The translations under genes were made by a program, and so were the position numbers. The notes below the pieces were generated by a model that ran no database searches, had not been told where the DNA came from, and was given only the letters and a program-made list of their open reading frames with translations. From Shewanella litorisediminis (GTDB lineage Bacteria > Pseudomonadota > Gammaproteobacteria > Enterobacterales > Shewanellaceae), in the NCBI RefSeq assembly GCF_016834455.1, contig NZ_CP069213.1:806501-870500 (forward strand): DNA of 64,000 bases, given 5' to 3'. Below are positions 11,830-19,950 of this stretch, piece by piece; the first letter of the stretch is position 1, and the number at the start of each line of letters is the position of its first letter.

Positions 11830-12504
11830 ATGCACAGGCAAGCTGACCAGCCGAATGAACGGGAAAAGGACGTGGCGATTTTGCCCCGTGACATTATTTT
11901 CTGGCGCCATGGCCAGTGTGAAGATGGCGCTGTGCTGCGGGGCCGGAGTGATGCCCTGCCCAGTGAAAGTGCCCTGAGTGCCATTGCCGGCAAGGCCCGT
12001 GACATGGCAGTACCTGCCAAAATCATCTCATCACCCTTGCTGCGCTGCGCGCGGCTTGCGAATGCCTTGCAGGCAGAAATAACAGCCGCTCACCCCGAGG
12101 GCAATCCACCAGACATACTTATCGAGCCGCAGCTGACCGAGATGGACTTTGGCGTCTGGGATGGGCAGCCCATAGCACAGCTTTGGCAAACCGCTCCCAT
12201 GGAGGCCTGGTGGCAAGACCCCTGGGCGATAACGCCCGAGGGCGGCGAGCCCATGGCTGCTTTTGAGGTCAGGGTGGCAGAGGCACTGCAAAGGCTGCTG
12301 TCGCACGCACCGCTTAATGATGGCAGGCCACTGTGGGTGGTTACCCACGGCGGTGTTATCCGTTGTCTGATGGCTGCTATTTTGGGGGCAGAAAGGGTCG
12401 CCGGCTTTTATCGGGCGCTGGAGCTGGATTACGGCGCCCGGGTTCACACCCGCTGGTACTGGACCGACAGCGGCTGGCAGGGGCGTTTACTTTGGGGGAG
12501 CTGA
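11830..12504 (+). CDS. cobC: Alpha-ribazole-5'-phosphate phosphatase-like histidine phosphatase
   Basis: A 224-residue protein of the histidine phosphatase superfamily. The phospho-acceptor motif is WRHGQCEDG (RHG), followed by LRGRSDALPS, and the second catalytic His is in WVVTHGGVIRCL. In cobalamin assembly CobC removes the 5' phosphate from alpha-ribazole phosphate or from adenosylcobalamin 5'-phosphate. The assignment to CobC over other phosphoglycerate-mutase-like enzymes rests on its place beside the cobalamin operon. It lies upstream of the riboswitch, so it is not under its direct control. A GTG at 11872 is an alternative start. Confidence 0.82.
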   Translation: MHRQADQPNEREKDVAILPRDIIFWRHGQCEDGAVLRGRSDALPSESALSAIAGKARDMAVPAKIISSPLLRCARLANALQAEITAAHPEGNPPDILIEPQLTEMDFGVWDGQPIAQLWQTAPMEAWWQDPWAITPEGGEPMAAFEVRVAEALQRLLSHAPLNDGRPLWVVTHGGVIRCLMAAILGAERVAGFYRALELDYGARVHTRWYWTDSGWQGRLLWGS

Positions 12505-12599
12505 AGGCTTTGCTTACCACCAAGTCCCTTGCCCCTTTACCAAGTAGGTGAAAGGTCTGATAATCTGCGAGCCGGAGTCGTTTCTCCGGCCATTTACGC

Positions 12600-12725
12600 C
12601 AGGGGTGTCGGGGGCCATGCCAACCCGACATGAAAAGGGAACCGGGGACATACCATAAGGTATCAGCCCGGACTGTGCCCGCAACTGTGTGGGGGAATGC
12701 CCCCGAGTCAGGATACCTGCCCCTG
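12600..12725 (+). promoter_or_regulatory. Cobalamin (AdoCbl) riboswitch
   Basis: The closing stem pairs CAGGGG (12600-12605) with CCCCTG (12720-12725). Inside are the conserved blocks GAAAAGGGAACCGGGG, the B12 box AGCCCGGACTGTGCCCGCAACTGT-like core (12665-12687), a GC hairpin, then GAGTCAGGATACCTGCC. It should repress btuD-btuC-cob operon expression when cobalamin is plentiful. It ends about 50 bp before a small leader ORF and 112 bp before btuD. Confidence 0.93.
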
Positions 12726-12772
12726 TGCCTCTTTTATTTTCCCTGTCCGGGCGGGTTACCCGGTGGAGTGAT

Positions 12773-12841
12773 ATGAGCCAAATTGCCATGCCCGTTCCCC
12801 AGAGGGAACCCGGGCACTTGTTGTATGGGGTAGCACCATGA
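12773..12841 (+). CDS. 22-codon leader ORF overlapping btuD start
   Basis: ATG at 12773, preceded by a good Shine-Dalgarno (GGTGGAGTGAT), opens 22 codons beginning MSQIAMPVPQ and ending YGVAP. Its TGA (12839-12841) overlaps the btuD ATG (12838-12840) as ATGA, so btuD translation may be coupled to it. A 6-bp hairpin, GTTCCC/GGGAAC, lies within it (12793-12808). It sits downstream of the riboswitch, so its ribosome-binding site could be the sequestered element. Whether the peptide is made is unknown. Confidence 0.5.
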   Translation: MSQIAMPVPQREPGHLLYGVAP

Positions 12842-13653
12842 CCCCGGCCATCGACGTCAGCAACCTCTGTTGGCGGGTTGGGGAGCGGCCGCTGCTGGAC
12901 AGCGTAAGCTTTGCCCTGTCCGGAAACGGCATGTACGGGGTGATTGGCCCCAACGGAGCCGGCAAGTCATCCTTGCTACGTTGTCTGTACCGTTTTATTC
13001 GCCCCGACAGCGGCACCATACTGCTCAATGGTCAGGACATTCATCTCTATTCCAGACGCAGCTTTGCCCGCGCGGTGGCCGTGGTGCCCCAGGAATTACC
13101 CCCCCTGTTCGATCTCTCCACCGAGGCCGTAGTCGCCATGGGGCTTATCCCCTACAAGGGCTGGCTCGCTGCCGACAGCGCCGCCGACAAGGCCAGCATT
13201 GCAGCGGCTCTGGCGGAAGTGGGGCTCGACGGATATGGCCGCCAACCCTTTGGCAAACTGTCCGGCGGCGAAAAGCAGCGGGCACTCATTGCCCGGGCGC
13301 TGGTTCAAAAGCCGCAGTTTCTGATCCTGGATGAACCCACAAGCCACCTGGACGTACGCTTCCAGATTGAAGTGCTGGAACTCTTAAAGCGCCTGGATAT
13401 CTGCGTGATTTGCACCATACACGACCTGAATCTGGCCAGTGCTCTGTGCGATGAGCTGCTGCTGATATCCCGTGGCCGCCTTGAGGCTTCGGGCACGCCC
13501 GCTGAGGTGCTTACCGAGGCCATGCTCGCTTCTGTGTTTGGGGTGTGCACTACGGTAGAGCCTCACCCTCAGCATGGTCGTCCCCTCATACATTACTACT
13601 ACGGTTATGGCGGCCGAACGGCGTCTCAAGGTCCGAAAGAGGTGAGCCTGTGA
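12838..13653 (+). CDS. btuD: Cobalamin (BtuD-type) ABC transporter ATPase
   Basis: A 271-residue ATP-binding subunit of the iron-siderophore/B12 uptake family. Walker A is GPNGAGKSSLLR (about 37-48), the signature LSGGEKQRA, Walker B FLILDEPTSHLD and the switch His in CTIHDLN. First full gene of the riboswitch-controlled operon. Its stop overlaps the permease start (GTGA at 13650-13653). No BtuF-type binding protein is seen in this window, so it must be encoded elsewhere or shared. Heme or siderophore specificity is excluded mainly by context. Confidence 0.9.
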   Translation: MTPAIDVSNLCWRVGERPLLDSVSFALSGNGMYGVIGPNGAGKSSLLRCLYRFIRPDSGTILLNGQDIHLYSRRSFARAVAVVPQELPPLFDLSTEAVVAMGLIPYKGWLAADSAADKASIAAALAEVGLDGYGRQPFGKLSGGEKQRALIARALVQKPQFLILDEPTSHLDVRFQIEVLELLKRLDICVICTIHDLNLASALCDELLLISRGRLEASGTPAEVLTEAMLASVFGVCTTVEPHPQHGRPLIHYYYGYGGRTASQGPKEVSL

Positions 13654-14693
13654 CTGCCATCAGAGCCCTGCTAACCCCCCTTGGACGCCGCGAGCTGATG
13701 GTGCTGGCGCTTATTCTGGCCTGTCTGTTGTCGCCTGTGTTTGCCAGCATTTTTGGCGCCGTGGATATAGGTTTTCGCGAGGCCATGTCGGTGTACCTGC
13801 ATGCGCTGATTGGCGAGCGCCCGGTGGATGTCGCGTATCTCGACAGCCGCATTTTGCTGGAGCTGAGGTTGCCGCGCATACTGCTGGCCTTTGTGTGCGG
13901 CGCCGGGCTTGCGCTTTCCGGCTGGGCGCTGCAACTGGTGACCCGCAACCCACTGGCCGACCCTTATCTTTTTGGGATCAGCGCCGGTGCCAGCCTGGGG
14001 GCGATTGTGGTGCTGAGTCTTGGCATAACCCATGGGGTATTGCTCGCCATCGGCTTGCCGCTTGGGGCCTTTATCGGTGCCAGTGCCTCGGTATTGGTGG
14101 TACTCACCCTCAGTGGCTTTGGGCTGCAAAGTCAGGTGGAGCGCATGCTGCTTTCCGGGGTCGCCACCTCGTTTTTATTCGGCGCCCTCGGCAGTTTGCT
14201 TCTATATTTTTCAAGCCCCCAGGTAACGGCATCGGTGATATTCTGGAGCCTTGGCAGTTTTGCCCGTGCGGCCTGGGATATGCTCTGGTTGCCCTGGCTG
14301 GTGTTTGGCGCCTTTGTGGGCTTTTTGCTGCTGGTCACGCGACAGCTGTTTGCCCTCAGTGCCGGTGATGAAACCGCCCACGCCCTTGGGGTATCCGTGG
14401 CCAAACTGCGCATTATCAGTTTGCTGATGTGCTCTTTGATGACAGCCGTGCTGGTGGCCAGCTGCGGCGGCATTGGCTTTGTGGGACTGATGATCCCCCA
14501 CATCGCCAGATTGCTGTTTCCCGGCAGTCAGTCGCTGCTGATTGTGGCCATGCTGGGTGGACTCTTTATGGTGTGGGTCGATGTGATGACCCGCAGTTTA
14601 CTGCCGCCACAGGAGTTGCCTGTGGGGGTAATTACTGCCGTGGTTGGCAGTGTGTTTTTCCTGACGCTGCTCTTTAGCCGCAGGAGTGAATAA
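13650..14693 (+). CDS. btuC: Cobalamin (BtuC-type) ABC transporter permease
   Basis: About 347 residues from a GTG start at 13650 overlapping the btuD stop; the frame is open upstream, but that stretch lies inside btuD. FecCD/BtuC-family membrane protein with around ten hydrophobic segments and the conserved cytoplasmic motifs RLPRILLAFVCGAGLALSG and GIGFVGLMIPHIARLL (the coupling helix region). Together with the preceding ATPase it forms the inner-membrane B12 importer. The stop is 9 bp before cobT. Confidence 0.92.
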   Translation: MTAIRALLTPLGRRELMVLALILACLLSPVFASIFGAVDIGFREAMSVYLHALIGERPVDVAYLDSRILLELRLPRILLAFVCGAGLALSGWALQLVTRNPLADPYLFGISAGASLGAIVVLSLGITHGVLLAIGLPLGAFIGASASVLVVLTLSGFGLQSQVERMLLSGVATSFLFGALGSLLLYFSSPQVTASVIFWSLGSFARAAWDMLWLPWLVFGAFVGFLLLVTRQLFALSAGDETAHALGVSVAKLRIISLLMCSLMTAVLVASCGGIGFVGLMIPHIARLLFPGSQSLLIVAMLGGLFMVWVDVMTRSLLPPQELPVGVITAVVGSVFFLTLLFSRRSE

Positions 14694-14702
14694 GGATATT
14701 GG

Positions 14703-15737
14703 ATGTTTGATATAGCTCCCGTCAGCCGCGAGCGGGATGAGCAAATCCAGGCGCGCATCGACGATAAAACCAAGCCACGAGGGGCCCTTGGGGCGCTCGA
14801 ACCCCTGGCGGCACACCTGGCGCGGCTGCTCGGCGAGTCGCCGGAAATCAAGCGCCCTGCCATGTTGGTGTTTGCCGCCGACCACGGCATAGCCAGTGCC
14901 GGTGTATCAATTGCACCGCCTGAGGTGACCGCCCAGATGGTGGCCAACTTTGCCGCCGGGGGCGCGGCCATCAATGTGTTTTGCCGCCAGCTCGGTTGGC
15001 AGCTGGAGATTATCGATGCCGGCATGCTCAGCGCGCCGCCAAGGGATATGGGCGTGACCGATTGTCGCCTCGGCGCCGGTACCGGCCCCATTTACAAGCG
15101 GGCTGCCATGACACTTGGCCAGGTGGAGCATGGCCTGAATTTTGGCCGTGAGCGGGTGCGCTCTCACCACGCCAAAGGCGCCAATCTCATCGGCCTGGGG
15201 GAGATGGGCATTGGCAATACCTCCAGCGCCGCAGCCGTGATGGCTGCACTGATGGGGCTTGAGGCCAAAGACTGTGTCGGCCGGGGAACCGGTGTGGATG
15301 CAGCCACCCTCAAGCGCAAGCAGATGCTGGTGGAGCAGGCGCTCTTGCTGCATCTGGATATGCTCACCAGCCCCGAGTCTATCCTTGCCTGTGTGGGCGG
15401 CTTTGAAATCGTCGAGATGACCGGCGCCATTTTGGGCGCTGCCGAGCTGGGGATCCCCGTGTTGGTGGACGGTTTTATTGCCACCGTGGCCGCACTTGCT
15501 GCCGTGAAGATGTTCCCCCAAAGCCGTGAATACCTTATCTTTGCTCATCGCTCGGCAGAGCGTGCCCATGGGCTGATGCTGGCGCATCTTGAGGCCGAGC
15601 CGCTGCTGAACCTTGATATGCGTCTCGGTGAAGGTACAGGGGCGGCATTGGCCCTGCCACTGGTGCAGGCCGCGGCTAATTTTTATCGTGAAATGGCGAG
15701 CTTCAGCGACGCCGGAATTACAGATGTAACGCCTTAG
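14703..15737 (+). CDS. cobT: Nicotinate-nucleotide-dimethylbenzimidazole phosphoribosyltransferase
   Basis: A 344-residue CobT. It converts nicotinate mononucleotide and 5,6-dimethylbenzimidazole to alpha-ribazole 5'-phosphate, activating the lower ligand. Visible family motifs: [13 protein letters not shown] near the N-terminus, [27 protein letters not shown], and near the C-terminus [13 protein letters not shown] with the catalytic Glu. Length matches the family. It is followed after 13 bp by cobS. Confidence 0.96.
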   Translation: MFDIAPVSRERDEQIQARIDDKTKPRGALGALEPLAAHLARLLGESPEIKRPAMLVFAADHGIASAGVSIAPPEVTAQMVANFAAGGAAINVFCRQLGWQLEIIDAGMLSAPPRDMGVTDCRLGAGTGPIYKRAAMTLGQVEHGLNFGRERVRSHHAKGANLIGLGEMGIGNTSSAAAVMAALMGLEAKDCVGRGTGVDAATLKRKQMLVEQALLLHLDMLTSPESILACVGGFEIVEMTGAILGAAELGIPVLVDGFIATVAALAAVKMFPQSREYLIFAHRSAERAHGLMLAHLEAEPLLNLDMRLGEGTGAALALPLVQAAANFYREMASFSDAGITDVTP

Positions 15738-15750
15738 GGCGGGAGCAGTT

Positions 15751-16533
15751 ATGTCGACCTTTAAGCGTGAACTTGAGTTGTTTTTGTTGGCGCTCACCTT
15801 TTTTACCCGCATTCCTGTGCCGGTAAAGCTAGATTACAGCGGCGAAGGATTAAACCGCGCCAGTCGTTACTTTGGTCTGGTGGGCACCCTGGTGGGGCTC
15901 ATCGCCGCTCTGGTGTTTTACCTGACCCAGTTTATCTTTCCTGCCTCCGTTGCCGTGGTGCTGGCCATGATTGCCACTGTGCTGCTCACCGGCGGCTTCC
16001 ACGAAGATGGCCTTGCCGATACCGCCGATGGTTTTGGCGGCGCCTTCGAGCGGGAACGCAAGCTGGAGATCATGAAAGACAGCCGGGTCGGATCCTATGG
16101 ATCCCTTGCGCTGATGCTGGCACTGCTTTTGAAGTTTCAGCTGTTAAGCGAACTGGCGCTCTATTCGGTTTCCAGCGTTGTTGGCGGCCTGGTACTTGGG
16201 CATACCTTAAGCCGCGCCATTGCTGCCAGTATCATTTTTAACCATACCTATGTGCGCGAAGACGCCGAGAGCAAAGCCAAGCCCCTGGCTCAATCGATGC
16301 ACTGGGATGAAGTACTGTTTTTGCTCATCAGTGCCGGAGTGATTTGTTTGCTGCTTACCGGCGTGGGGGCGACTTTGGTGATACTCGCCACCCTCTTTGT
16401 GGCCCGCAGCCTGCTGGCCCGTTGGCAGTCACGCCACATAGGCGGTTATACGGGAGATACTTTGGGCGCTTGCCAGCAAATACTGGAACTGGTGGTCTAT
16501 TTGGTGCTCTTGCTGCTGTGGAGTCAGTCGTGA
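15751..16533 (+). CDS. cobS: Adenosylcobinamide-GDP ribazoletransferase (cobalamin synthase)
   Basis: A 260-residue integral membrane protein that joins AdoCbi-GDP to alpha-ribazole (or its phosphate) in the last assembly step. Seen: FFTRIPVP near the N-terminus, the acidic motif GGFHEDGLADTADGFGG, MKDSRVGSYG, and five or more hydrophobic segments. The C-terminal codons from 16471 are the first copy of a sequence repeated twice downstream, so the gene ends at 16533 but copies of its tail persist to cobU. Confidence 0.95.
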   Translation: MSTFKRELELFLLALTFFTRIPVPVKLDYSGEGLNRASRYFGLVGTLVGLIAALVFYLTQFIFPASVAVVLAMIATVLLTGGFHEDGLADTADGFGGAFERERKLEIMKDSRVGSYGSLALMLALLLKFQLLSELALYSVSSVVGGLVLGHTLSRAIAASIIFNHTYVREDAESKAKPLAQSMHWDEVLFLLISAGVICLLLTGVGATLVILATLFVARSLLARWQSRHIGGYTGDTLGACQQILELVVYLVLLLLWSQS

Positions 16534-16857
16534 GTGAGCCTGTGCTCTCCCGGCCACGTGCTGTTGTGGGCTATTCACTGGGCGTCAAACTCTCCGGGCG
16601 GCTACCCATGCCAAGGTGCCTGCCAGCCAATCCCCGAGCTGGTGGTCTGCTTGGTGCCCTTGCTGCTGTGGAGTCAGTCGTGAGTGAGCCCGTGCTCTCC
16701 CGGCTACACGCTGTTGTGGGCTATTCACTGGGCATCAACTCTCCGGGCATCAAGTCTCCGGGCATCAACTCTCCGGGCGGCTACTCATACAAAGGTGCCT
16801 GCCAGCCAATCCCCGGGCCGGTGGCCTGCTTGGTGCCCTTGCTGCTGTGGAGCCCGT
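16471..16857 (+). repeat. Tandem triplication of the cobS 3' end
   Basis: Copies of the last roughly 60 bp of cobS (starting TGCCAGC and ending in CTGCTGTGGAG) begin at 16471, 16621 and 16800, with spacings of 150 and 179 bp. The 29-bp difference comes from extra copies of a 15-bp unit, GGGCATCAACTCTCC, present three times at 16730-16774, less one base. The third copy ends in a TGA overlapping the cobU ATG (ATGA), which is probably the ancestral cobS-cobU junction. The space between cobS and cobU holds no other gene. Confidence 0.9.
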
Positions 16858-16858
16858 T

Positions 16859-17404
16859 ATGATCCATCTGGTTCTCGGTGGTGCCCGAAGCGGCAAGAGT
16901 CGCTTTGCCGAGAACGAACTTGCCCGGGTGTCGCCCCGTGGGATCTATCTGGCCACGGCCACGGCGGGGGATGATGAGATGGCGGCGCGTATCGCCCGCC
17001 ATCAGCAGGATAGACTGAATGCACCCTGCCAGTGGCAGCTTATCGAAGCGCCGCTGGATTTGGCCGCACACCTCAGGGCCTTGTCCGGCGAGGCGCGGCC
17101 GGTACTGGTGGACTGCCTGACGTTATGGCTGACCAATCGCCTGATGGCTGAGCCTCAGAAGATGGCCGAGGCACGCCAGGAGCTCCTCAATGCCATAGGG
17201 GATTTTCATGGGCAGCTGTGGCTTGTCAGTAACGAAGTGGGCTCAGGCATAGTGCCCCTCGGGGTGCTCAGTCGCCAGTTTGTGGACGAAGCAGGTTGGC
17301 TCAATCAGGCCATTGCCGCCCTTGCAGACAGGGTGACCCTGGTGGTGGCCGGATTGCCGCTTGCTCTGAAGGGCACTGCCGCCAACGCTGAAATGGGAGG
17401 ATAA
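16859..17404 (+). CDS. cobU: Adenosylcobinamide kinase / guanylyltransferase
   Basis: About 181 residues from the ATG at 16859 (an in-frame upstream start at 16847 gives 185). Bifunctional enzyme phosphorylating adenosylcobinamide and then adding GMP to give AdoCbi-GDP, the CobS substrate. The P-loop GGARSGKSRFAE is at the very N-terminus, and the motifs LVDCLTLWLTN and SNEVGSGIVP with the guanylylation region are present. The start overlaps the stop of the third cobS-tail copy, so translational coupling seems preserved. cobQ starts 3 bp downstream. Confidence 0.95.
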   Translation: MIHLVLGGARSGKSRFAENELARVSPRGIYLATATAGDDEMAARIARHQQDRLNAPCQWQLIEAPLDLAAHLRALSGEARPVLVDCLTLWLTNRLMAEPQKMAEARQELLNAIGDFHGQLWLVSNEVGSGIVPLGVLSRQFVDEAGWLNQAIAALADRVTLVVAGLPLALKGTAANAEMGG

Positions 17405-17407
17405 CCC

Positions 17408-18919
17408 ATGGGCTCTTCTACGCTGATGATCCAGGGCACCGCCTCGGATGCCGGTAAAACCACCCTGGTCGCGGGGCTCTGTCGCCTGCTGGCCAGACAG
17501 GGCCTGAAGGTGGCGCCCTTCAAGCCCCAGAATATGGCTCTCAACAGCGCCGTGACCGACGATGGCGGTGAGATAGGCCGCGCCCAGGCGCTGCAGGCCG
17601 CTGCCTGTGGACTTAAACCCCATACCGATTTTAATCCCATACTGCTCAAGCCAGGCTCAGACACCCGGGCGCAGGTCATAGTTCACGGCAAGGCGCTCAC
17701 GTCACTTGAGGCATCGGCCTTTTTCGGCCCCGAGGGCAAGGGATACAAGGCCATGGCCATGGATGCCGTGCTGGCGTCTTTCAATCGTCTCGAGGCGTCC
17801 TTCGATTACCTGCTGGTGGAAGGCGCCGGCAGCCCCGCCGAAATCAACCTGCGGGAAAACGATATTGCCAACATGGGCTTTGCAGAGGCGGTGGACTGTC
17901 CGGTGATTTTAGTGGCCGACATCGACAAGGGCGGCGTCTTTGCCCAGCTGGTGGGCACCCTGGCGCTGCTGTCTGAATCAGAGCAGGCGCGCATCAAGGG
18001 CTTCGTGATTAACCGTTTTCGCGGTGATATCAGCCTGCTGCAGCCGGGGCTGGATTGGCTCGAAGCCCATACCGGCAAACCCGTGCTGGGCGTGGTGCCT
18101 TATATGCACAACCTGTTGCTGGACGCCGAAGATGCGCTGGTACCCTATCAGCAAGTCGGCACCGATACCGAGGCCAGGTTTCGGGTGAGGGTGCTGGTGT
18201 ACCCCCGCACCAGCAATCACACCGACTTTGACCCACTGCGGCTGCATCCGGGGGTGGATTTTGATTATCTGGATATTCAGAGTGCCAGCCCGGATGCGCT
18301 TCAGGGGGCTGACCTTATCATTCTCCCCGGTAGCAAGAATGTGCGTGCTGACCTTGAATGCCTTAAGGTCAATGGCTTTGGCAGCGCCCTGCGAAAGCAT
18401 TTGAGGTACGGTGGCAAGCTGATAGGCATTTGCGGCGGATATCAGATGTTGGGGCTGGAAATCGATGATCCCGACGGCATCGAAGATGTCCCCGGCAGCA
18501 TTGAGGGGCTGGAGCTATTACCCCTTATCACTGAGCTGGAAGGCACCAAGGTGCTGGCCAATGTCTCGGGTGAGCTTAGCCTCGGTGAGGGATCGGTTGC
18601 GGTCAGAGGCTATGAAATTCACTGTGGCCGTACCACAGTGCTTGGCCAGCATATCAGGCCGCTGTTTTTAGTGGATGAGCAGGGCAGCCCCGCCAGTGAC
18701 AGAGGCTGCATCAGCGACGATGGTGCCATCTTTGGCAGTTATCTTCATGGCATATTCGATACCCCGGCGGCGCTGGATGCGGTGCTTGCCTGGGCAGGTT
18801 ATCGTGGCGATGCCCGGGGCATGTCGCTGGAGGCTCACAGAGACCAGCAGTTGAATCGTTTGGCCGATACTTTGGCAGAGCACCTGGACATGGCCAGGCT
18901 TAATTCTTTCTTTTTATGA
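17408..18919 (+). CDS. cobQ: Adenosylcobyric acid synthase
   Basis: A 503-residue glutamine-dependent amidotransferase that amidates four side chains of adenosylcobyrinic acid a,c-diamide. N-terminal dethiobiotin-synthetase-like ATPase with P-loop [17 protein letters not shown] and [13 protein letters not shown]-terminal class I glutaminase-like domain with nucleophile Cys in [11 protein letters not shown] and GSKNVRADL. Length is typical. Its presence with CobT/S/U but no corrin-ring enzymes nearby suggests salvage, or that ring synthesis is encoded elsewhere. Confidence 0.96.
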   Translation: MGSSTLMIQGTASDAGKTTLVAGLCRLLARQGLKVAPFKPQNMALNSAVTDDGGEIGRAQALQAAACGLKPHTDFNPILLKPGSDTRAQVIVHGKALTSLEASAFFGPEGKGYKAMAMDAVLASFNRLEASFDYLLVEGAGSPAEINLRENDIANMGFAEAVDCPVILVADIDKGGVFAQLVGTLALLSESEQARIKGFVINRFRGDISLLQPGLDWLEAHTGKPVLGVVPYMHNLLLDAEDALVPYQQVGTDTEARFRVRVLVYPRTSNHTDFDPLRLHPGVDFDYLDIQSASPDALQGADLIILPGSKNVRADLECLKVNGFGSALRKHLRYGGKLIGICGGYQMLGLEIDDPDGIEDVPGSIEGLELLPLITELEGTKVLANVSGELSLGEGSVAVRGYEIHCGRTTVLGQHIRPLFLVDEQGSPASDRGCISDDGAIFGSYLHGIFDTPAALDAVLAWAGYRGDARGMSLEAHRDQQLNRLADTLAEHLDMARLNSFFL

Positions 18920-18937
18920 CGCTATCAGGACATTGGG

Positions 18938-19537
18938 ATGACTGACATCAAGGCCGAGCGCCACAAGGCACGGCAACAAAAGGTAAAGGAAGCCGTGGAC
19001 GCCAAGGTTGCCGCCGCAACCATAGAGCGCGGCGTACTCATGGTGATAACGGGTAATGGCAAGGGCAAGAGTACCGCCGGTTTTGGCACAGTCACCCGCG
19101 CCGTTGGCCATGGCAAAAAGGCGGCAGTGGTGCAGTTTATCAAGGGCGGCTGGGACTGCGGTGAGCGCAATCTGCTCGAAGGGGTTGGCGTGCCCTTTGA
19201 AGTCATGGCCACCGGCTTTACCTGGGAAACCCAAAACCGTGAAACCGATACCGCTGCCGCCGAAAAAGCCTGGGCCGTAGCCGAAACCTGGCTAAAGGAT
19301 GAAAGCCTGGACCTTATCCTGCTGGATGAGCTCACCTATATGCTGAGCTATCACTATCTGGATCTGGAGCGGGTGTTAACGGCCCTGAAAAACCGGCCGC
19401 CCCACCAACACGTGATAGTCACCGGGCGTAACTGCCACCGGCAGTTGCTGGAGCTTGCCGACACCGTGAGTGAGATTGAGTGTGTGAGGCATGCGTTTGA
19501 GGCGGGAGTCAAAGCCCAGCCCGGCTTCGACTTCTGA
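18938..19537 (+). CDS. cobO: Cob(I)alamin adenosyltransferase (CobA/CobO/BtuR type)
   Basis: A 199-residue ATP:corrinoid adenosyltransferase that attaches the 5'-deoxyadenosyl upper ligand. P-loop VITGNGKGKSTAGFG (about 30-44), then QFIKGGWDCGERN, LILLDELTYML and VIVTGRNCHRQLLE, all characteristic. The N-terminal helix is rich in Lys/Arg. It is the last gene of the cobalamin operon, 18 bp after cobQ, and is followed by a long imperfect palindrome. Confidence 0.95.
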   Translation: MTDIKAERHKARQQKVKEAVDAKVAAATIERGVLMVITGNGKGKSTAGFGTVTRAVGHGKKAAVVQFIKGGWDCGERNLLEGVGVPFEVMATGFTWETQNRETDTAAAEKAWAVAETWLKDESLDLILLDELTYMLSYHYLDLERVLTALKNRPPHQHVIVTGRNCHRQLLELADTVSEIECVRHAFEAGVKAQPGFDF

Positions 19538-19549
19538 TTTCAGCTTACT

Positions 19550-19652
19550 GATTGGCGTTTTGGCGGCATAGCCGTCACAGCGCCATCCCATCACGTAGCG
19601 CTGCTACGCTCAGGGCTGTCGCCGTTAGGCGGCTTTGCCAAAAGCACCAATC
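19550..19652. repeat. 103-bp imperfect palindrome after cobO
   Basis: The outer arms GATTGGCG-TTTTGGC (from 19550) and, on the other strand from 19652, GATTGGTGCTTTTGGC pair with small gaps, as do inner segments around CACAGC/GACAGC. The apex is a perfect stem CGTAGC-GCT-GCTACG (19594-19608). It could be a miniature mobile element or a large terminator-like structure for the cob operon. The rest of the 413-bp gap to the chemoreceptor (19653-19950) has further short inverted repeats (ATCACTGTG / CACAGTGAT) but no gene. Confidence 0.6.
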
Positions 19653-19950
19653 ACTGTGCTGAATGTTTCCCGTTGATCCTGGCCGTGGCGGTTTGGTCAA
19701 ATCACCCACCACAGTGATGAATCTTTCCTGTGCTCACTACTGAGGCAGCTTGGTCACTGTCGCCATAGCGCCGTCCCGGCAATCGGCTCTGCGTAGCGCG
19801 CCGCGCTATCTTATCAAGGCATTAGTGTCAGTTTTGAAGCTGCCGCTTTTTTCTGCTGTGCTACATTTTTGTGAGGGCATTCTGTTCCTGCATGCACAAA
19901 GCCTATTCGCTTTTGCAGCCACCTGAGACATCAGCAAAGGAAGATTAACT

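Noticed and set aside
11830..12504. cobC as part of the riboswitch regulon
   Set aside because: The riboswitch lies downstream of cobC and points away from it, so it cannot control cobC in cis.
16344..16862. 172-codon frame overlapping the cobS end and the spacer
   Set aside because: Out of frame with cobS for its first part, then made of the repeated cobS tail; explained by the tandem duplication rather than a gene.
19794..19810. GC-rich inverted repeat TAGCGCG/CGCGCTA as a terminator
   Set aside because: No T-run follows and no gene ends nearby; probably part of the general repeat-rich spacer.
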